The translations under genes and the position numbers were made by a program. This document shows, one piece after another, positions 55,575 through 61,400 of a DNA stretch of 64,000 nucleotides. Within the stretch, counting starts at the first letter, position 1. The number at the start of each line of letters is the position of its first letter. This stretch comes from Leptospira ryugenii (GTDB lineage Bacteria > Spirochaetota > Leptospiria > Leptospirales > Leptospiraceae): contig NZ_BFBB01000005.1 in NCBI RefSeq assembly GCF_003114855.1, positions 196,493-260,492 of the forward strand. Reading direction: 5' to 3'. Under the pieces are notes generated by a model that worked only from the letters and a program-made list of their open reading frames with translations, ran no database searches and was not told the DNA's origin.

Positions 55575-55594
55575 AAGCCACAGACATGTGGCTT
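55575..55594. terminator. hairpin after the hybrid kinase gene
   Basis: AAGCCACA and TGTGGCTT make a perfect 8-pair stem with a GACA loop, 55 bases after the kinase stop and 22 before the end of the convergent His-rich gene. A short TTT follows on the plus strand. It may serve both genes. Confidence 0.55.
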
Positions 55595-55615
55595 TGCCAT
55601 TTTAGAAAAGAGGGA

Positions 55616-55963
55616 TTAACCAACTAACTCAAGTTTACCGTGGTGGTCACAATGTCCGTTGTGTTGGTGGTGTAAATGCCCCATCACAAGATAATCAATA
55701 TGGTCGCCATGAGGGATTGCTTCGTGCCCACAGCCAGGTCCGTGCACATGGGAGGCATCATGGCCTGTGCAACTGTGTCCTGAGGTACACGTAGCTGGGT
55801 TTTCTGCGCCAACTTCAATTGCGCACTCATCATAATGTCCTTCGTGGTTGTGGTGCAAGTGGCCATCGTGGGCATAGTCAATATGGCTGCCATGTTGGAT
55901 GGCAGTATGCCCACAATTGGGCCCATGGACGTGGTTGTGGTTTTCGTGAGTGTGGTGGCTCAT
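55616..55963 (-). CDS. histidine-rich metal-binding protein
   Basis: A 115-residue protein with 29 His and 6 Cys. It is an internal duplication: HVHGPNCGHTAIQHGSHIDY and HVHGPGCGHEAIPHGDHIDY, each followed by GHLHH-x-H-x-GH. No signal peptide or membrane segment is seen, so it is likely cytoplasmic and binds zinc or another soft/borderline metal. It starts 2 bases after an ArsR gene with a zinc-type site, so storage or buffering of the same metal is the simplest role. Relatives often occur beside cation efflux genes; none is present here. Confidence 0.85.
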   Translation of the reverse strand: MSHHTHENHNHVHGPNCGHTAIQHGSHIDYAHDGHLHHNHEGHYDECAIEVGAENPATCTSGHSCTGHDASHVHGPGCGHEAIPHGDHIDYLVMGHLHHQHNGHCDHHGKLELVG

Positions 55964-55965
55964 AC

Positions 55966-56319
55966 TTAGCTCCTTCTTGGTTCTTGCGAATGGTCTATGG
56001 CATTCGCTAGTAAATTTTGTATGTGTTCGTCTACGAGAGAATAGTAGAGGTGTTTGCCCTCTCTCCGCCGTTTTACGAGCCCCTCCCCGCGCAAAAGCCG
56101 AAGCCTCTGGGAAATGGTGGATGCACCCTCCCCGGTAGACTCAGCGATCTCACTGACACAAGCCTCTCGTTCTGCCAAACGAACCAAAAGCGAGAGTCTG
56201 GCCTCATCTCCCAAAGCGCGGAAGAGGCGGGCCGCTTTTTCCAAGGCCAAAGGGCTCAGATCAACGAGTAGCTCCGCCACGGGACGGTGTTCGTGAGAGT
56301 CACAGCTTTCATCCAACAT
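55966..56319 (-). CDS. ArsR/SmtB-family metal-responsive repressor
   Basis: A 117-residue winged-helix regulator (LFRALGDEARLSLLVRLAE, CVSEIAESTGEGASTISQRLRLLRGEGLVKRRREGKHLYYSL). The last helix has D97, H99, H110 and E113, the same residues and spacing as the alpha-5 zinc site of SmtB (D104, H106, H117, E120). The N-terminal CDSHEH could add ligands as in cadmium/zinc sensors. A perfect palindrome lies 8 bases before the start. It is followed by the His-rich gene. The coding sequence looks richer in G+C than its neighbours, a possible sign of transfer. Confidence 0.94.
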   Translation of the reverse strand: MLDESCDSHEHRPVAELLVDLSPLALEKAARLFRALGDEARLSLLVRLAEREACVSEIAESTGEGASTISQRLRLLRGEGLVKRRREGKHLYYSLVDEHIQNLLANAIDHSQEPRRS

Positions 56320-56326
56320 ACTCGTT

Positions 56327-56348
56327 CATTTCATCATATGATGAAATG
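56327..56348. promoter_or_regulatory. 22-base perfect palindrome, ArsR operator
   Basis: CATTTCATCAT followed directly by its reverse complement ATGATGAAATG. It is 8 bases upstream of the arsR start, where it would cover the ribosome binding site or promoter. Perfect symmetry and location fit the operator of the encoded repressor. Confidence 0.85.
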
Positions 56349-56414
56349 TTGTCAAGCAGGTTTCGAGGCCAGGTCTTTTTGGTTTTGCCTATTTTATAGG
56401 GGAGAAGAGGCTTG

Positions 56415-56510
56415 GGCACCTCGGACTAAAAAGTGGGTGAAAAATCCCGTTGTGGAACCGATCCCGCTCTTCGCTCGACGAGGGCGCTCGGTCGATCGGT
56501 GGTGCGGGGG
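56415..56510. repeat. intergenic repeat, copy 2 (R2)
   Basis: Shares with the copy at 57562-57670 the blocks GGCACCTCGGA, CGATCCCGCTCTTCGCTC (56459-56476) and GGTGGTGCGGGGG, in the same order and orientation, with diverged sequence between. It starts 14 bases beyond the stop of the lipoprotein gene on the minus strand. No open frame or terminal T-run was seen. Confidence 0.8.
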
Positions 56511-56524
56511 ATTTAAGGAATTCT

Positions 56525-57052
56525 TTACTTCTCCCCATCATTGTTCTGTTCTTTCACAAATTGGATTTCATTGTCATAATTTGCATTGTTTCGCTCAATG
56601 CATGCCTCGAGGCTTTTATCCCCAATTGCACTAATCGATGTCGTTCTTTTCCTTCCCTTTACATCGGTAAAGGATAATCCAATTTCGCGATGTTGTCCGT
56701 AAGAGAGACCTAAATCTCCATCCATGATTCCCTGTTTGGAAATAAAAACCCAGTGAGTATCATCGACTTTTTTTATGTCAAAAAAGACCTTTTCTGTATT
56801 TTTAGTTAGCTGAATGATTAGTTGCTTACTTTCAGTGTTGATCTCTGCACAATTGTATATGTAATGAAATTTGATTTTCTTAGTTTCATCAAACTTCTCT
56901 TCAAATGAACTATTATTGAATTCGAAATCGTAAATACCATCGAATTTTGAAAGCTCTTTGTCACTTATTTCTTCAAATTTTTGACAGTTTATTGGAATTA
57001 AAGAAACCATTAGACAGCTGACTGTGATTCTAAACTTATTTAAAAATTCCAT
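56525..57052 (-). CDS. hypothetical lipoprotein, candidate immunity protein of the orphan module
   Basis: A 175-residue protein with a lipoprotein signal (hydrophobic about 8-21, Cys in LIPINCQKFE). The mature part is acidic and mostly beta (FDGIYDFEFNNSSFEEKFDE, IIQLTKNTEKVFFDIKKVDD). It resembles no family I can name. Its first 17 bases overlap the 3' end of the short peptidase-like gene upstream, so the two are coupled, as toxin and immunity genes often are. The lipid anchor would place it in the periplasm or on a membrane. Role is inferred from position. Confidence 0.6.
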   Translation of the reverse strand: MEFLNKFRITVSCLMVSLIPINCQKFEEISDKELSKFDGIYDFEFNNSSFEEKFDETKKIKFHYIYNCAEINTESKQLIIQLTKNTEKVFFDIKKVDDTHWVFISKQGIMDGDLGLSYGQHREIGLSFTDVKGRKRTTSISAIGDKSLEACIERNNANYDNEIQFVKEQNNDGEK

Positions 57053-57566
57053 ATACCTTTACTCCTTTGTCCGGGCTTATCTGCCCATAATCCAATTTAG
57101 GTGGCAATCCTGTTACCTGGTCTCGTTTACCATTATTATTCAAATTATACCATTCTCCATTGATTCGCTTTACAACAAAATAATGATTCGCTCCTTGGTT
57201 TTCATTTGTATCACCATATATCTGCAATGTGACATCACCTTCAGAGAGCGGTATGCTGTCTAAATGAGACTTTACACCACTCACACTAATTGGATTTGTC
57301 ACTCCAGTTATCTTGCCATCAGCGCCAACTCCGATTGTTTCAAAATCATTTTTCATCTTAACGCCTTTTACGTCATATCTCTTGATTAATTCGGAATTGT
57401 AGCCACGCATTCCATTCTGATCTAATACGGGAGCTGTGTTAACTCCGAAGGCAACATCTGCATTTCTGAACTTGTTGATCAAGAATTCTCCAAAGCTCAC
57501 TTTTATGGAACCACTTTCTACGCCAAAAGAATAGCCAGAATACGGAGGACAGAAAGAGTCAGGCAC
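57036..57566 (-). CDS. orphan C-terminal module, peptidase-like, truncated at its 5' end
   Basis: A 176-residue protein with no signal peptide. It starts with a GTG lying inside the repeat at 57562-57670; just upstream the frame meets a stop within the repeat. A papain-like ending is suggested by GANHYFVVKRINGEWYNLNN, with His then Asn as in cysteine peptidases of the C39 type; a Cys is present at residue 6 (DSFCPPYSGYS). It has the size and position of a displaced toxin C-terminus without a carrier. It may be expressed or silent; the activity is inferred. Confidence 0.55.
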   Translation of the reverse strand: MPDSFCPPYSGYSFGVESGSIKVSFGEFLINKFRNADVAFGVNTAPVLDQNGMRGYNSELIKRYDVKGVKMKNDFETIGVGADGKITGVTNPISVSGVKSHLDSIPLSEGDVTLQIYGDTNENQGANHYFVVKRINGEWYNLNNNGKRDQVTGLPPKLDYGQISPDKGVKVYGIFK

Positions 57567-57670
57567 CTCGGAAGGGTTAGTGGATCGTGACGTTTTTCAA
57601 CAATCGATCCCGCTCTTCGCTCCAATCCTTGCTTTGCAAAGGATATACGCTTCGGTCGGTGGTGCGGGGG
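57562..57670. repeat. intergenic repeat, copy 1 (R1)
   Basis: Same blocks as the copy at 56415-56510: GGCACCTCGGA, the 18-base CGATCCCGCTCTTCGCTC (57605-57622) and GGTGGTGCGGGGG at the end. An extra short inverted repeat (ATCCTT / AAGGAT) lies in the middle. It begins 5 bases after the stop of the exported protein gene on the minus strand and includes the start codon of the orphan module. Confidence 0.8.
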
Positions 57671-57675
57671 AGTGC

Positions 57676-58467
57676 TTAATACGGATTCCTCTTCCCTTTA
57701 AGTTCCGGCAACTCATCTATCTGTTTTAAAATCTCATCGTAAGTTCCCAAGCCTTTTCGTCCCATATAATAATCGGATGTGCAGAGTGGCATCTCTTTCT
57801 CTCCAGGATATACTTCTAATACCTTCAACTGGATGGCAAAAATATTTCCGAATAAGGTCGTCGGTTTAATTGGATAGTATGTTTGCATCGCATCAATGAC
57901 ATTATCGTCTTCTTTGATATCAATATCGTAACTGATAATTTTCTTGAAATTACCTACAACTTTAATATTCATCATATTGTTTATAGCAGTATAAGGTGCG
58001 TCGAAATAGGTAAGCCGCATCTTCTTAATCCGCGCATAACGAGTATCAACTACTCCATCAAATTCGCAATAATTCTTAAAATAGAAATCAAAATGATCTT
58101 TCAAATCGGTTGTTAGCTTGTTATTTTTTTGACTTGATTGATTATAAAATGCTGGGACATAATCGGCAGAAACATAGATTGCAGGTTGCTTGCCTTGCCA
58201 TTTGCTCACAAACCATCTTCGCCGATCACCAAATTTTTCGATAATTTCTTCTCTTTCTTTTAGCGTTAATAGCTTCTTAAAAGAACCATCGTTTTTATAA
58301 TAATGTACACCATAGAACCAGTTGTCTTCTATTGAAGTAATCAATGTTCCAGTCATAAAACCATTATTCTGTTTTTCTATTTTTTTCCGAACGTTTTCTA
58401 AGTCCTCACCATCACCCGCAAATACTGATGATGCCATAAATGCAAAAAATAGAAATAAACGTTTCAT
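57676..58467 (-). CDS. hypothetical exported protein, candidate immunity protein
   Basis: A 263-residue protein with a signal peptide (MKRLFLFFAFMASSVFAGD, cleavage after about residue 17). The mature part is mixed helix and strand with many aromatic residues and no recognised motif. It starts on the base next to the stop of the giant peptidase-ended gene, with no gap, and is followed by repeat R1. By position it is the best candidate for an immunity protein that blocks that peptidase in the periplasm. A substrate or a co-secreted partner are alternatives. Confidence 0.62.
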   Translation of the reverse strand: MKRLFLFFAFMASSVFAGDGEDLENVRKKIEKQNNGFMTGTLITSIEDNWFYGVHYYKNDGSFKKLLTLKEREEIIEKFGDRRRWFVSKWQGKQPAIYVSADYVPAFYNQSSQKNNKLTTDLKDHFDFYFKNYCEFDGVVDTRYARIKKMRLTYFDAPYTAINNMMNIKVVGNFKKIISYDIDIKEDDNVIDAMQTYYPIKPTTLFGNIFAIQLKVLEVYPGEKEMPLCTSDYYMGRKGLGTYDEILKQIDELPELKGKRNPY

Positions 58468-61400
58468 TTATTTTTTCTCCAAAACGGTAGACCAACGATT
58501 TCCGAGTTCATAGTTACCATATGGGTATCGTATTAGCTGATCTTTTCTATTAGAATCGTTTACGATCCATTCTCCTCTTTCGTCATCAAATCCGACGATG
58601 TTCACTCTATGACCTTGGGAAGGTTCTTTTATCTCACCTTTTTCATTATATTTAGGTTCCGCTGGCGGCGCATCCAAATACATTCCCGAATTCACGATCT
58701 TTCCTTTTTTCAATTGTTCTTTGATGGCATTGTGCTTATCTTCAATCGTTTTGATTGCTTTATCATCCATGATATTTCTAGCCTTCAACCCAAATTGATC
58801 TAAAATTCTATTGTAGGCGTTAATTGTATCTTTTGACATATTCCCTGTTTCTCCCATTTGGTATTGGAGCCTTGTCAATTCATGTATCAGCTTCCTTCCC
58901 ATATCCGAATTGTCGCGAAATTTAACACCTTCTTGCACCATTTGCCCTAACAATGTATACGATTGGCATGTGTTACCTCCAGCTTGTATATAGACATACT
59001 TCCCGAGATCAGAATCCCAATGACCAGCTGGAATATCTTCTAAACGATCAGAGATTACAACAACTTTCTCTCCATAATCATTATGCTGATTTACACTTTC
59101 CGTTCCTAAGATGATGACACCACTTTCAAGACCGTTGCTATCTTTTATGATCAATTGTTTACGAGGTGGATTTCCAGGTAGGTCTTTCATTGTAAAATCC
59201 GGTTTATCTTCAGAATACAATTTTTCATTGATAAACTCCAAATTCGCTTTCGTATGGCGATCAATCAATGCTTTTGGATCATGAAATTTCGCATACCTAT
59301 CTGGGATGGCATCTTGTGGCTGATCCATTACGATAACCTTACTGGATTTATACTTATTATCAATTGAATCGATCGCCGTATTTTTATTCGTTTCCAGTTG
59401 GGCTATTTCTGCCTTTAATTTTTTAACTCTATCGATATCAGTTTTTTCTTTACTATCCTTTTTCGATTCTAGCTCCGTCTCTTTGATTTTGATTTGATCA
59501 TCATAGATTTTGTTGATTATCTCTTTGGACTCTCTCGTTTTCTTTTCAAATGCCTCTTTATAGACAGACTCTTGCTTTGCTAATTTGTCAGCATATACTT
59601 GTCGCTCTCTTTCCACTGTTTCTTGGAGATTTTTCTTTTCAGATCCTAGTCTAGTTTTTTCAGCTTCCGAAAGTTTGCTAGAAGATTGTTTTTCCTCCAA
59701 TAATTTGACTGCTTTATTTAATCCGTCTATCGTGGAACGTTGGTCTTGCAGATCCTTGTCCACCTTACCTTTTAAAGCTCTCTCTTCCGTTAGTTCTCGA
59801 TTTCTTTGGATAGCCTCATCTTTTGAGAGACCCATTATCTTTTCATAGTTTGTTCGGCTTGTTGCTTCAGCCACAATATCTGATGGTTTAACAGGTGTCT
59901 TAAATGGAATATCCGCTTTGGCGTTTAGTGATTTGATTCCTTTATCTAACTTTGCAAGTTCAGCTTCGTATACTTTGCGCACCTTTGCCAAATCCGCACT
60001 TTCCTTATATGGAGAATCCGAGGAACTATTGCGTATATCATTCCTCATTTTTTGTTTAAAAGCCTCAGTTAATTCTGTTCTCTTTTTACGAAGATTCGTT
60101 AACTCATTTTCTTCCGAGGCTAACAAATTCTCCGTTTTTGATTTGATTGGTGGCTCAGAAGCTTTGAGTTTTTTATCAAGGTTTTTTTCCTTTTCTCTAT
60201 AAGTCTCTAGCTGTTCCTCGCTAAGTTTATAAATTCCTCTCGTATTGCGATCAATGACGTGGTTTATAGTTTCTTCAGATTCATCACTTTGGCCAGGTCG
60301 ACGATAGTCAGGATCGAGTCTAGGATCATAAAAACCGTTTTGATATCCATCGGGAACAAAAAACTGGCTAAACGGATTTCTATCAGTAGCATCAACTAAA
60401 GAAACAGGGCGTTCATTATTATCTAATCGTATCCCATCCCTATCTACCTCGACTTCACTATCCCCCTCCTCTTCTTTCCTCATCCGTACAGGTCGTTCGG
60501 CAACTGCAGGGTTGTTTGTCGGTGTTTGGTTTCCTCCATTGTTTGCATTTCCACCTCCGGCAAAGGCAAAAGCTCCTGCAAAGAAGGTTCCTATGCTTGC
60601 CGCTGCACTGACGGCGATTGTCTCTGGGTCATAGGGACGAGGTTTGGATAAGTCGGCCACGCGGTCTCCCCTTTCCCCTGGGCTCATTTTATTGATATCC
60701 TCATCGGACTTGCCGGCATCCCGTAAGATTTGACGTTCTTGAGCTCGGTTAACAAGTGCCTGGTCAGACTCTGACAACGTCTCATTATTGAGTTGCGCAT
60801 TCATGATACGTTCGGCAACGGCTGGTGGCACTCCGTCTGCAATGAGATTGGCCCTTTCTTGCAATCGATTTGTCCTATCTTGCGCTAAGTTGATATTTTG
60901 TTCGGCCCAGTTTATCTCTTCCATCACAAAGCCATTGGGTCCATTGGTCGCAAGGTTAATCCCATTCAACTGGGCTGAAGTGGAGAGACCATACTGATCA
61001 ATGGTAGATGTTAGCCCTAGGCCTGTATTGGGGTCTGTATACCCTATAGATCCAGATAGGCCTCCCCCGTTGATATCGTAATTGGCTCCCACATTCCAGC
61101 CTTCCCTTGGGCCTTTCCCGGCGTTCACATTGACTCCAATGGAGGTAGAGCCATTTGTCGTTGTGCTTGCGGTAAATTGTAATTTCTCCATGCCTGGAAT
61201 GGGTGCGGCGGAACCAGATATGGTAGTATTTCCTTTCTCAGAAAAGCTTATATTGGCATTCACCGATCCGCTACCAAGTCCGATCATAGCTCCCCATTTG
61301 TTTTGTTTGTCATAGGTAACACCAACTCCGACTGCCGAGTGACTGAGAAATTTTCCTAATTTTGGCCCGAGACTTGAGGTTACATCACCGAGGTCGAATG

